A stretch of 64,000 bases of DNA from Apostichopus japonicus (taxonomy: Eukaryota; Echinodermata; Holothuroidea; Aspidochirotida; Stichopodidae). The notes under the pieces were generated by a model that was given only the letters and a program-made list of their open reading frames with translations, was not told the origin of the DNA and did not search any database. Made by a program: the position numbers and the translations under genes. The stretch spans positions 11,375,303-11,439,302 of the forward strand of contig NC_092581.1 of NCBI RefSeq assembly GCF_037975245.1, given 5' to 3'. Shown one piece after another: positions 1 to 11,112 of the stretch (within the stretch, counting starts at the first letter, position 1; the number at the start of each line of letters is the position of its first letter).

Positions 1-485
1 TTCGGGAGATGACATGTTAAGAATTGAATGGGTGGGGGAGAGGGGAGAGATGAGGTGACAGAGGGGTAAGTATTGAATGGGTGGGAGAGATGACATGTTA
101 AGAATTGAATGGGTGGGGAAGTGATGTGGTAACAGGGTAAGTATTGAATGGGTTGGAGGAGATGACATGTTAAGAATTGAATGGGTGGGGAAGTGATGTG
201 GTAACAGGGTAAGTATTGAATGGGTTGGAGGAGATGACATGTTAAGAATTGAATGGGTGGGGAAGTGATGTGGTAACAGGGTAAGTATTGAATGGGCTGG
301 AGGAGATGACATGTTAAGAATTGAATGGGTGGGGGAGAGATGAGGTGACAGAGGGTACGTATTGAATAGGTGGAGGAGAGATGAGGTAACAGGTAAGAAT
401 TGAATGAGTAGGGAGAGGGGAGAGATGTGGTAACAGAGGGTAAGCATTGAATGGGTGGGGAGTGGGGAGAGATGAGGTGACACAC
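1..485. repeat. 72-bp minisatellite array
   Basis: The unit contains two related half-units, one with GTTAAGAATTGAATGGGT and one with GTAAGTATTGAATGGGT. The landmark GATGACATG starts at 89, 161, 233 and 305, which gives an exact 72-bp period. Flanking copies, including one with its landmark at 8, have drifted in length. The array runs off the left edge of the window. It is purine-rich on this strand, and the open frames seen on the other strand here are only low-complexity translations of the repeat. Confidence 0.93.
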
Positions 486-920
486 AGAGAGTGTGACACT
501 TTTGAAAGACAGAAGTATTCCACTTCTTATTTGAGAACCCTGGATCTATCTTGACTGGTTAAACCCTCCTTATTCCAGGAGCTGTATCACAGTTAGTGTT
601 GTCCAGCATGTCATTATGGTGGTAGATGTTCTTCAAAGCTTTTTTACTTTCTAATTATAATCTCTGATTTATCCTTGAAATGTGTTACATTTGGTATTGC
701 TGCTTGGGTCTCAATCTTCTCTGTATTAAAAATTTGAAATTAAAAATGTTATTTTTCCTATGTGGATACTGATTTAAATATCATAAAGAAATACCAACGA
801 CAACATTTTCAGCTTAATTGTCATGGTTACATGATTCATTCAGCTGTTACCAGATGCATTCTTAAAATATCATCTTTAATTTTGAAAAATTCAAATACTT
901 TACCTTACAAAGTCCTATGA
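486..920. other. Non-coding stretch, nothing recognised
   Basis: A+T-rich sequence between two tandem arrays. No splice-flanked open frame, RNA gene or transposon end was seen. It presumably lies in an intron or the 5' part of the Scm gene, because the next Scm exon starts at 2846 with a split codon. Confidence 0.5.
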
Positions 921-1060
921 GGATATGATATTGAATCCCACACACCATGACTTTACTATGCAACATTGATTCTCGAACACCATGACTTTTCTCTACTATG
1001 CAGCGATGATTCCCACACACCATGACTTTACTATGCAACATTGATTCCCCCACAACATGT
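921..1060. repeat. Minisatellite, left part (ACCATGACTTTACTATGCA unit)
   Basis: About three to four diverged units of roughly 40-45 bp with the core ACCATGACTTTACTATGCA, then a segment like GCATTGATTCCC. The same array resumes at about 2573, so these are two parts of one array separated by the repeat at about 1061-2572. Confidence 0.8.
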
Positions 1061-2572
1061 AGTGTTTTAACCAGGGACGCAAAATCTTCAAACTGCTTGC
1101 GTCCAATGGATGCAACCCTATTTTTTTTGAGAAACTAATGCAAAATGTGCATTCATACCACAGTAATGTCTTCGTTGCAAACTTGCATAAATCTTCGGGG
1201 TCCTTTAGACCTTTGGTGTTTTTTTGGTGCAATCTTCAAGTGTAAACTACTGTATTTATGCATCGTCAAAAGTAGCCATTGAAGTTTGATATGTTTAATC
1301 GACATAGTGTAAAGACTAATTCACATACTATAATTTTGGTGGAGCTGGTTGTTTGGAAAAACTGCAAAGCATCCAGGGTAAATGCTGAATCAGTTGCTCT
1401 ATGGTTGGATGTAGTCTGCACTTTGCGATCAACATGAATGTTACAATTAGTATGTAGGCAATACACTCACTGAACTAGTTTACTTAACCGGCCAAGCAAG
1501 TTCATTCGTAAACGAATCCAGTTTGAAGTTTCGATTTGCGAGAGGGATGTTGGAGGGTTAATGGAAAACACTCAACCTCCCTCAGCATTTTTACAAATTT
1601 TTGAACCTAAAAGATACACTACGTGTTGTAGGTACGGCGATATGATCGTTGCTTCACAGGCTTTCAGGATTTGCGCATGTGCAGTTGACACTCCGACGTT
1701 CGAACAGGCATACATGCATTAATGAACTGCTTGGGATTTAGCGAGATCTGCACACTGTAGATACAGGGATTTTTAAGTAGGTCGTAGGTGATATCCCTGC
1801 AAGTTCAAAGCACAGAGCTACTACAGAGTTGTTGAGTAGGGAAGAATAAGGGCGGTTGAAAGTGGCAGGGCAGTTGTACTTTATTTCAGACATGCAGAGC
1901 ATATCTATACATCATTTGAAGGGCTCAGTTAAATAAGTTGAAAAAGTACATTGTTTTTTTTTGATGGTATTTTGCCTAGACACTCATCTAACTTGATGTC
2001 TGACAGTCACTGCAACATTGAAGGGGCTCAATTAAACAGTTTAACACAAATGCAGTAGTTTTATGCTGGTATTTTGTCTAGAAACTCATTTTACTTGATT
2101 TATGATATTCACAGCAAATCCATAGCCTATAACATTATCATAGACCCTTAAGCGCTGTGGTTGTATACCGTACAGCAGTGTGCATTGCATGCCATCCAGG
2201 CCTGCATATATGGTAATTAGTCTACCTGCAAATTTTTTGCTTGCAGTTTGAGTCATTTCTTTGTTGTATATTAGTTAAAGGTTTCATCAATTTATTTTGT
2301 TTGTACACATTATAGTCCTAATTAGTTAAAGGTTTCATCATTTCATTTTGTTTGTACACATTATAGTCTTACCACTATACGCTTCCCTTATGCACAAGCT
2401 AGCGTATTGTCGGGGTCATTATAACTAAATTGTATGTTCTTATAGACGTATTTTAAAGTGTAATTTTTCAGGGAGGACAGCAGCCTAGACGCAAGTTCAC
2501 TGAGCCAAAGCAAACAATTTTAAGATGCTGCGTCCCGTGGACACAAGTTTTAAAATCCCAGTAACAATACTG
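1061..2572 (+). repeat. Dispersed element, + copy (subterminal GCGTCC motifs)
   Basis: This segment is related, in reverse complement, to 6508-7440. Matching anchors are 1138-1160 with 7410-7430, 1255-1285 with 7285-7320, 2025-2038 with 7028-7040, 2105-2235 with about 6830-6950, and 2468-2572 with 6508-6612. Both ends carry several GCGTCC/GGACGC motifs next to TTTTAA, which looks like the subterminal repeats of a non-autonomous DNA transposon. No transposase and no clear target-site duplication was found, so the class is unknown. An internal tandem doubling of about 50 bp lies near 2272-2367. It interrupts the minisatellite on both sides. Confidence 0.7.
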
Positions 2573-2830
2573 AACATGACTTTACTATGCAGCATTGATT
2601 CCCCCATGCCATCAGCATTGTTACGAACACAGGAATCTGCGTCCGGAAGCAGTGTTTTAACCATGGACACACCAGGACTTAGCTATGCAGCAATGATTCC
2701 CACACACCATGACTTATTCTAATATGCAGCATTGATTCCCCAACACCAAGACTTTTCTCTACTTTGCAGCATTGATTCCCACACACCATGACTTTACTAT
2801 GCAGCAATGATTCCCCAAACCACTAAAAGA
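2573..2830. repeat. Minisatellite, right part (ACCATGACTTTACTATGCA unit)
   Basis: Continuation of the array at 921-1060, with about five to six diverged units. A piece near 2635-2675 (GCAGTGTTTTAACCATGGAC) resembles the left end of the 1061-2572 repeat, so fragments of that repeat are mixed into the array. The array stops about 15 bp before a splice acceptor. Confidence 0.78.
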
Positions 2831-2845
2831 CTTTTTCTCTTGTAG

Positions 2846-2985
2846 CTGCCAGCTCAACGACAGAAAACAAAAACCAAAGAACGTCAAGCAGTGACCCCTC
2901 TAGATGGACCATCGAAGAGGTCATCAGGTTTGTGGTGGACCAAGATCCAGCCATTTCCCAACATTCAGAACTCTTTAGGAGACAG
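2846..2985 (+). CDS. Scm (SCMH1/SCML2-like) exon: start of SAM domain
   Basis: This internal exon encodes a Ser/Thr-rich linker and the first half of the SAM domain of a Polycomb-group Scm protein. SAM domains of this family polymerise head-to-tail and link Scm to polyhomeotic in PRC1-type complexes in the nucleus. The acceptor is TCTTGTAG at 2838-2845 and the donor is CAG|GTAAAT at 2985/2986. The exon enters with a split codon (one base upstream) and ends on a codon boundary. Residues include DPSRWTIEEVIRFVVDQDP and HSELFRRQ, typical of the Scm SAM start. It joins 10672-10806 in phase. The exon is 140 nt, so skipping it would shift the frame. Upstream exons (MBT repeats and others) are outside the window. 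I am sure of the family but not of the orthologue name. Confidence 0.92.
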
Positions 2986-4024
2986 GTAAATCATTTTGGC
3001 CATTTATTACACAATTACAGTATTTATGTGTATAACTGCGTGGGTAGCACAACTGGAGCATCAATGTGTGATCGGCGCAAGTGGTTGGCTTATCTATCAG
3101 TGTCAGTATCATGAACAGTTACTCTCAGATCATCCGTCCGGGGGGGGGGGTCTCTGTTCTGTCACCAAGAAACATCAAACCACAAGTGGTGATTCATTTC
3201 AGAGTGAAAGTCGCAAACATGAAAATGCTGTAATAGTTTACATACCTGCTGGGTGATTGACTCAAGTTACTGATTGTACAGTTTTTCTTGTTAAATAACA
3301 TGATTTAAAACAAAACAAAACAAAAAAGAGCCAAGTGCAGAGACTATTGAATTGAAAACTACATTTAGGAAGGTGCATATGTCTTATATTGGATAGCTAT
3401 GAATGCACCCGAATTGTTAACTACAATATGTTTCTGATAAAAAGGTTGAAAAAAAGAACTTTCCCCACACATTGCTCTCATTGATACCATCATGCTATAA
3501 CCTTCCTTGATGCTGTCATATTGTTCTGCTCAGCATGACTCCTAAGATGAAGCACATTGATGTATTGGAGCTATCTATTGTTATTTCGCCTTGGTATGTC
3601 ACATTATATAGAACTGATGCACAGGTTATGAAAGGACAAAACCATTAGCAGTGGGGGGGGGGAGGGAGGGGGGCGTTGTTGCAACAAAGAATACATTACC
3701 ACTCCATCTGGCCATGACCTGAACAGAAATGTTATTTGTGAAGTCTCTATAAAATGCTTGGGTTTTTCTTTTGCAATGATGGTGGGCTGTATTCTGTTTT
3801 ATAGTTTTTGAATTTCTACACATGTATGCAAGGTATAATCTAGTGATAGTCTGTACAATCTTTGCATAGAGTGACAATGTACAGATATATGTAAAAGATG
3901 TCTGAGCACACAATATAGAAGACAAGAGGGAGTGAAAGTTAAAAACAAAAGTAGAAATTTCTTTCTCTCTTTCAATTTTCATACAAGATCTTGATGTACT
4001 GATAAATATAAGAATTTTAATATT

Positions 4025-4185
4025 TAAGCCCTAGCCGCGTAGATGTACCTCTGGTTGGCCGGCTTCTGGGGGTGATTCCTTGTAGGGTACCACGTCTAAT
4101 GGTAGTCGACGACGCTGTTAGTGTTTGACCAGTGAGGATGAGAAGGCCTCATCAAGTAACAGATAGAAACAGAAACAAAAACAAA
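4025..4185 (+). repeat. Possible SINE-like segment with A-rich tail
   Basis: A G+C-richer island in A+T-rich surroundings. It ends in an A-rich tail of AAACAG/AAACAAA type units. I could not place convincing Pol III A and B boxes at tRNA spacing, so this is a suggestion based only on composition and tail. Confidence 0.25.
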
Positions 4186-5744
4186 AATGAAGGAATCTAT
4201 AGCAATGGGTTGTCTTTACTTTCTTTTTGTAAAGGGTCATTCCAAATTTTGTAGTATGTCATAGTTCAACGTCTTTGAAAATTAAGAAATTTATTGTATG
4301 CTTGGAACACCATCAAATAAGTATATTCTGGAAATTTCAGTTGCATTGATTCAAAATTGGCCGATTTTATCACACTTTGACATTCCACAATTTTGTTGGC
4401 AGTTTGGCATTTTCTTGATTTCTTCTTTCTCATTTGATGTCTCATTTCTCAGCAATTAAACATCCTACTACCTTCCTATTACAGAAGCCCATAGATACTA
4501 TCCCATTGAAATTGAAAATTAAAAAATTATGAGTATTTTTTGTGTTTTATGATTTGTCAGTAAAGCAAAAAACATCATAGAGTTTTTGCCTTTTGCATCA
4601 TTTTGATGTATTCTCTAGCTCAGCAACATGTCATTGGAATGAATATCTAAAAGCTTTTGTAGTATACATGTACCAGTATTACAAAAGTGATTGATGATTT
4701 CTTACCGCCTATAGCAAACTTTGCATATTGACCTTTGACCTCAGTGTAGTTTTAGCATTCTCACAACAACAAAAATGGGAATGTACCATCATGAGGATAC
4801 TTTATGAATTTTTGACGAATTATGCTTTTAAGGAAACCTTTTGTAGTTGTCTAGTGTGAGAGATTTCATGCATAACATAACACTTCACCATGGATATTTC
4901 CTACCATTAGTGAGCGATATGGTAATCAGTCAGAGCATACACAATGTCAGGTTTTCTTTTTAGTTCTTAATTACGAACCTCCACAGTTGCCATACAGTAC
5001 CTCGGTAGAAGTTCCATGGCTTAGGATACAGTAATGCAAATTGCAATGCATTTAGGGCCTCGGCTATTCCTGTGCCCAACCGATAAAAGCTCCATTTCTC
5101 ACTTGAAAAGTTTTATGAAATTTTGGCAATAGAGTTCTGTCCTAAGTTTAAATTAGCATGTGTAGGTTGCTCATTTACTGCACAGAATTGCACTTAAAAA
5201 ATACATTATATGCTTCTACAGCGAGAGAACATGATGATACAGTTAAGTAACAAACGGTTAACATTGTAAGGCGTGGGATATAAGTGACATTGCATGAAGT
5301 TTAGGAAAACTGTCTTTTAAAACAAATATAAAGGGTAGTGAATAACTGGTACATAAGGCCAGTGTTAAAAACAAAAGGTTGCAGCAGTTACAAAATCCTG
5401 CTTGAGCTAGGATGAATCAATATCAAACTATAGGGATTAATCTCTGCGGCCCAGCAGTTGCCTATTGTACGAAACTGGAGCACAATGGATTATTTCCTTC
5501 ACAGGTTGGCTGCAGGATGCTGCATTCACCCCCCCCCCCCCCTAGCTGCAGTATCATTTCCCACACTAAATTTACCAAGGTGAAAATGCAAATGGAAAAC
5601 TGACCAGGAAATTATAAACTTGATTTTACTTTCAAAAGTTAACAATATAATGCATTGAACAGTTAGTTGATAGTCCATAATTTTTTCATTCTCATAAATC
5701 TTGATATTGATATGATTCACTAATCTAAAATATTTTGCAGAAAA

Positions 5745-6080
5745 CCACTTGCCTTCACTTTGCATATTTATGGTTTCCTGAAAATGAAATTAAACATTGA
5801 AGATGTCATAAATTGGTATTACTTAGCCTTTACCTGTAGCCTACTGTAGGCCTTTAACCCATTCATGTTAGCTGTACCCAACTCTAATCATATCCAAAAG
5901 TTTTCAAAAAAACCTTTGCCTTTCCTTGTACATATGCAAATTCCCCAGATTGGTTCAATCTTTTGAAAACGAAAATTATAATGAGATTGAGATATCATAA
6001 ATTGGTATCACGTAACAGTTGCTTGTAGCCTACTGTAGGCTTTCAACCCACTAACATAAGCTTAACCTATTTCTATTCCA
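5745..6080 (+). repeat. Diverged tandem doubling, unit about 190 bp
   Basis: Two adjacent related segments share ATCATAAATTGGTAT (TGTCATAAATTGGTAT in the first), then TGTAGCCTACTGTAGGC and a stretch ending AACCCA. The landmark TAGCCTACTGTAGG occurs near 5835 and 6026, so the offset is about 190 bp. The copies differ by several indels. Confidence 0.65.
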
Positions 6081-6507
6081 TTTTGCTGAAGAATCGGGGC
6101 ACAAGATAGGACCACTTTCAGCTAGCTACCTTTCTTTGGGCAATAAGAAATATCTCACAGCTCTTTCTTAATACAGTATCAAGTGGAAGAATGGTTTATT
6201 GCAGAAAATTCAAAGCAACCTTCTGTTAGAATCAACCTTCTTTTTAATATAGGCATATACAGTATATTGTGGGCAACCCATGCATCTCCATTCGTGCCAA
6301 ATTTATAGAATGCTAAGTAGATATGATTCAGTTTATGTGATTATTCTAGATAGCATTATCAAAAGTAAACAATTGGCCCACATTATAATCAGATTTTTGA
6401 TAAAGTTTATGAGATATTTTCATATCAGTTTATTCAAGATGAAACTTACTGATAACAGCTCACAAGATTTGAATGGCTTCAGTTTGAGCTTACCTTTTCG
6501 TCTTTAA

Positions 6508-7440
6508 AGCAATACTGTAACCAGGATTTTAAAAGTTGCGTCCACGGGACGCAACTTGTTAAAAATGTTTTGCGTCGGCTCAAAAAAAGTTGCGTCCCTA
6601 CAGTCCTCCATGAAAACATGCACTTGAAAATACTGTACCTCTACAGGAACGCAGAGTTCTTAGTTAAAATGACTCCTGACAAACCATTGGTTTGTGTGCA
6701 ACGGAAGCCTATAGTTAATAGGTCTACTGTATAATGTGCACGAAAAAAAACCCATCAAACATGGAAGCTGTTAATAGTTTGTACAACATCAAAATTACTG
6801 TCAAATTCTGAAGCAGGAAATTTTGCCATAGACTAGTTACCATATATGCTGGCCTAGGCATCATGCAGTGCACACTTCTGTACAAGGTATACAACTCCCT
6901 TACATAGCTTCTAGGAATATGTTATGGGCTATGAATACGCTGTGAATGTCGGAAACCAATGTAAAGTAACATGAGTGCCTTGAGAGAAAAAGTAAGAATC
7001 AAAATACCTCACTTTTTGACTGATTTAATTGAGGCCCTTAAATGATGTAGAAAATATAACGTATAGATCTCGACGACACAAGAACACGCCCCTAAATGGC
7101 CTAGTATGCTCACCCTGTCGTAAGTTACCATAAACAGTTACCCAATGCAATTTTATTCTTAAGTTTTTTTCAAATTTTTCCTTTTTCCTCAACCACTATA
7201 TAGGCAATTGGCCCAACCCCAGCCAGTTCCGACCCCTTTGCCATTACAGTATGTAAACAACTTTTTGCGCAATGTCGATTAAAAACCCAAGCGTCAATGG
7301 CTACTTTTGACGTAGTATGAAGTATATACAGTTTACACTCTCAAAAAATTTAACTAAAGCATGTGGTCAAAGGGACCGCGAAAAATTGCAAGTTTGCGAT
7401 GAACAAATTGTGAATGCACATTTTACTTTAGCAACTCTCA
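6508..7440 (-). repeat. Dispersed element, inverted shorter copy
   Basis: Reverse-complement relative of 1061-2572, with the same order of blocks but shorter, so it lacks several internal segments. Its left edge has a clear inverted motif, TTGCGTCCACGGGACGCAA at about 6536-6554, and a further GCGTCC near 6592. The 1061-2572 copy has the matching GCGTCCCGTGGAC near 2531. No protein is encoded. Confidence 0.7.
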
Positions 7441-9932
7441 ATGCGGAGAGAACAAACGTACTGTGAGATAAAAAATCCTTTTCAGTATCAAAGATGTTAG
7501 CCTCCCCCACAATTCATAAATTGTCTCAACTAGTAACATTTTGTGATCAAAACAATGGTTCAAATACATGATATTCTTAGAAACAATTCAACTACAATTT
7601 CCCACCATTAGGGCTTCTTGTCGAAATATGTGGCAACAAGACTTAACGTTATGATATTTGCGTGCACCTATATGACAACCTACTGTATAGCACAAACTTT
7701 GCTATCTCTACACAAGGGACAGTAACGTTACAAGTAGTTGCATTTAAACAACATACTTTGTGTTCATTGAGCACTATAGATACAAGAATATTTGCAGACA
7801 ATGGTAAGTAGGCCAATCAAATCACAGGAAATTTGGAAACGCATGATTGACTATTTTCAGCATGAAAATCTCTGTAATGGGAGTGTTGTCAACTCTGTAG
7901 TTTGGGTTGATTGTTATAATTTTTGTGTTTTCAAACAAATTCAATCATCTGTACAAAGGATTGGAAAAAACTGGTTCATTTGAGAAGTTGCTTTTTTTTT
8001 AATAGAAAGAAAGATATGAATTCATTCCAAACAGTGTTTGTAATGCTTTGCATCTATGCCTAGTTGTAAGTGTGTACTTGGCGTTTGTTCCCCTAAAAAA
8101 GATTTTGCGTTCGCAGGAGGCAAGCCATTTGAAGGTTTGGTCATTCTTTTAAAGCAGCTTGGGTAGTTGTTGCCACTCAAGTGTTTCCCAATGGCACTCA
8201 AAGTATGTTTTTAGTTTACTAGTCAATGTGTCTTAAACATTTAATACTATAGCAGCAAACTTAACTCTTTTCATTTTCGGAAAAGCTGCTCAGAACAAAA
8301 GTTTATCAAGTTGAGCTGGGCCCTGCAACACTTTTATAACAGCCATATCTTGGCTTAATGTAACCAGCAGTGTACATTTGCATATATAGTATCAAATTGG
8401 ATTTTTCCATAGTGTCATTTATGGTGCTTGGGCAATTTGCCACCAACAGTAATCACTAATTACTCATTTTGTTTTTATACTTGTGGGAAGGTGGGAAGGG
8501 ATGGGGGGCACTGGTGTGTGTAACTTGAAAACGGGGAGGAATCAGTTGCCGCAGCAAAATCAAATATACACAATAGGAAATTAGTCCTCAGAAGTTACAG
8601 AATCACCCTTTAAAGCAGAACAAGAGGGTTACATAAATATGAAAATAATTAGAAAAGCCCCCATCCTCTCCCACCGCCCCTCCCGCCTCTCCCCCTCAAC
8701 CTGCTGTTCATAATTCTGGAGGGGGGATCCTCCTTTGTACTGGTCAAATAATTGCTTTGGTCCCATCATTTGTCATCTATGATACCATTTTTCTCTGATC
8801 ATAACTGTTTGGCACTCTGTGCAGTCAAACTTGTTTGACTACTGAGGTGATATCATGTCTACCATTTGGTTATGAATTCTGGAAAAAACATTGACAGGGT
8901 GCTCCTCTTTTATTCCCACAAAATCCAAGTCCAATGAAATGTGGTTACTTTTAGCATCATTTAGAGTACCTTGTTTGCGTTAGTGTTTTCTTGGTCCGAT
9001 AATTTATCCTTTCTGGGTAGATGAAAATAAATTCTGACATTTCATCAAAACCTATCCAGGTTTTGATGAATTACGATTTGTTGCTTGATTTACGTCTGGA
9101 ATTATTATTGCTTATAAATAATATGTTTCCCAAAGATATGCGGCATTCTTAGTCCTGCTAAGGGTGAATCAAACTATCAGCCATCTGTACTACAAACATG
9201 ATAAACATATTATATGCTATATATGATATATATAAAGCATGTAAGATAAGCTTATTTGTTTTTTCCGAATATATGTATATCTGTGTAAAGGTTGAGGAAA
9301 GTCTGTCTGAATATTGCAATTTTTTTTAGTGTTGCATTTCAGATTGTGGGAGATTGGGTTACCACCCAACCCCTTAGTTTATTGTCATTTATAAGTAAAG
9401 GGTACAGGAGGTCAAAGTTCGGATGTGATTTTTTGTATATTTCCTAATGTACTAGCCTAGCATCATTGGTATGAATGATTTCTGCAAAGTCTGTTTATGC
9501 TAACAATCTTTTTTTTTTGAAGCTGAGGTTTGGGTGTACATAAGAACACTGCGTTCATATTCCGTGTAGCAATAGTGGAAGTTAATTAAAATCTTGGTTC
9601 TTGTTAAATATTGAAAATGCTATGATTCCACCCATACAGAAACTGCTACAGTACACAGTGTTGCATTAGTTTAGCAGGTTGCTCATGTTTGCATCTATAG
9701 CATAAATGTTAACATACCAGATAAATTTATTCGCTGACTTATTGTTGTTTGCAGCCATTGGGCTTCAGAGTACTTAAATTTATTTATCAATGCGACTGGA
9801 AGAGTAAGGTGTTTGGGATAGAAAACTTTCCAACATCAAAATTTTCTAGGAATAGTCAGACATCTGGTCATGCAACGTAACAGCTAGAGGCCGTTGTGGT
9901 CCAGTCTTTCTGTACTAATGTAGTGCTTCAGT

Positions 9933-10321
9933 TTAGCACACAATTTTTTCTGCGGACAATTCTGTGCAGAAACAATGTATCTACGTCTTTGTTTCTGTAT
10001 AGTCTGTGTGTTTGTTTAAGATGAAACTTACGTTCTTAAAGAAAACAGCAAATAGAGTTATCTTATTACAATCAAATGTGGTAATGAAATAAAAAAAAAA
10101 TATTTTTACCAGATTTGGATGGATGCAGAATGGACTTTCAGAACAACTCACACCTGATTGCCTTGAAGGTCTTAAAGAACAAAAAATAAGCAGTGTATTT
10201 ATTTTGAGATTTTCGAATTTCAAACATTTCCTAATTTTTATTGATTTTTTTGTTGTTGTCTCTTTCCTTCTCTCTGTGATAGGAAATTGATGGCAAAGCG
10301 TTCCTGTTACTGAACAGCGAT
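9933..10321 (+). repeat. Tandem duplication, first unit (with partial Scm exon copy)
   Basis: First unit of a tandem duplication of about 390 bp. Long near-identical blocks include AAAGAAAACAGCAAATAGAG at 10039 and again at about 10430. The unit carries the end of the Scm intron, the acceptor and the first 12-13 codons of the last Scm exon. After 10320 the sequence leaves the exon and enters the second unit. Confidence 0.9.
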
Positions 10322-10381
10322 AGCTCAACAATTTTTAGGTTCTACAGACAAATTCTGTACAAAAAGCGATTTATCTACTGA
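10283..10381 (+). pseudogene. Partial duplicate of last Scm exon (possible alternative end)
   Basis: It follows the same acceptor context as the true exon (CTCTGTGATAG at 10272-10282) and starts [13 protein letters not shown], differing there only by synonymous change. From codon 14 it runs into unrelated sequence with 19 more codons and then TGA at 10379-10381. If spliced to the donor at 2985 it would be in phase and yield a protein with half a SAM domain and a basic tail. It lacks the [16 protein letters not shown] segment needed for a complete SAM fold. Most likely it is a by-product of duplication, but the open frame and acceptor leave alternative use open. Confidence 0.75.
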
Positions 10382-10711
10382 TTTGTTTCTGTATAGTCTG
10401 TTTGTGTAAAATGAATCATACGCTCATAAAGAAAACAGCAAATAGAGTTATCTTATTACAATCAAATGTGGTAAGGAAAGAAATTTGTTTATTTTTACCA
10501 GACTTGGATGGATGCAGAATGGACTGTTAGAACAACTCACACCTGATTGCCTTGAAGGTTTTAAAGAACAAAAAATAAACAATGTATTTATTTTGAAATG
10601 TTCAAGTTGCAAACATTTCCTCATTTTTGATTGATTTTTATTTTCCGTCTCTTTCCTTCTCTCTGTGATAGGAAATTGATGGCAAAGCGTTCCTGTTACT
10701 GAATAGCGACA
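10322..10711 (+). repeat. Tandem duplication, second unit (leading into true exon)
   Basis: Second unit of the duplication that starts near 9933. It supplies the polypyrimidine tract and acceptor of the functional last exon at 10672. The two units differ by scattered substitutions and small indels, so the event is not recent. Confidence 0.88.
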
Positions 10712-10806
10712 TGATGATGAAATATATGGGTTTGAAACTCGGGCCAGCGTTGAAACTCTGCAGCTTGATCGAGAAGCTGAAACAGCGAAGACTTAACAGC
10801 CAGTAA
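10672..10806 (+). CDS. Scm (SCMH1/SCML2-like) last exon: SAM domain end and stop
   Basis: The acceptor is AG at 10670-10671. The exon begins on a codon boundary, matching the phase-0 donor at 2985. It encodes [13 protein letters not shown], then [16 protein letters not shown], then the final helix and RRLNSQ, ending in TAA at 10804-10806. The EIDGKA..LL and [14 protein letters not shown] motifs are hallmarks of the Scm/SCMH1/SCML2 SAM domain, placed at the extreme C terminus as is usual in the family. The SAM domain mediates polymerisation and Polycomb complex targeting. A partial copy of this exon start lies 390 bp upstream. Confidence 0.95.
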   Translation, partial: EIDGKAFLLLNSDMMMKYMGLKLGPALKLCSLIEKLKQRRLNSQ

Positions 10807-11112
10807 AGGACTCAGGAGGAAAGAAAAAAAACCCAATGGATGTAAATTTTAAATCTTTTACTGTATTCTGATATAACAAAAATACCAAAACATTGTTAGT
10901 CTGTATCAAAGGATATGCTAAAGCAAAAAAAAGAAAAGAAAAAGTGGGAAGTTTATTTATTTATTTTTCATTAAAATACAAGACTACGTACATGCTTTTG
11001 CCTTCTCACGCATTGTAGCGGTAGACAGTTTTTCGCCAATATCTTAGGGGGTAACCGGCCTTAGCATGAAGAATTGATTTTTTTCGAAAGTTGACTGCAA
11101 AATTTTAATAAA
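10807..11112 (+). other. Probable Scm 3' UTR with candidate poly(A) signals
   Basis: Sequence after the Scm stop. ATTAAA at 10970-10975 and AATAAA at 11107-11112 are candidate polyadenylation signals. Neither can be proven without transcript data. Confidence 0.45.

Larger units (their letters stand above)
2986..10671 (+). other. Scm intron between the two SAM exons
   Basis: A 7.7-kb intron with GT at 2986-2987 and AG at 10670-10671. It contains homopolymer G or C runs (about 3140, 3653, 5530), a possible SINE-like segment at 4025-4185, a diverged tandem doubling at about 5750-6080, the inverted repeat copy at 6508-7440 and the tandem duplication at 9933-10711. The parts 4190-5740 and 7441-9930 show no recognisable gene or repeat. 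Confidence 0.85.

Noticed and set aside
314-523. 69-codon minus-strand open frame
   Set aside because: It is the reverse reading of the 72-bp minisatellite.
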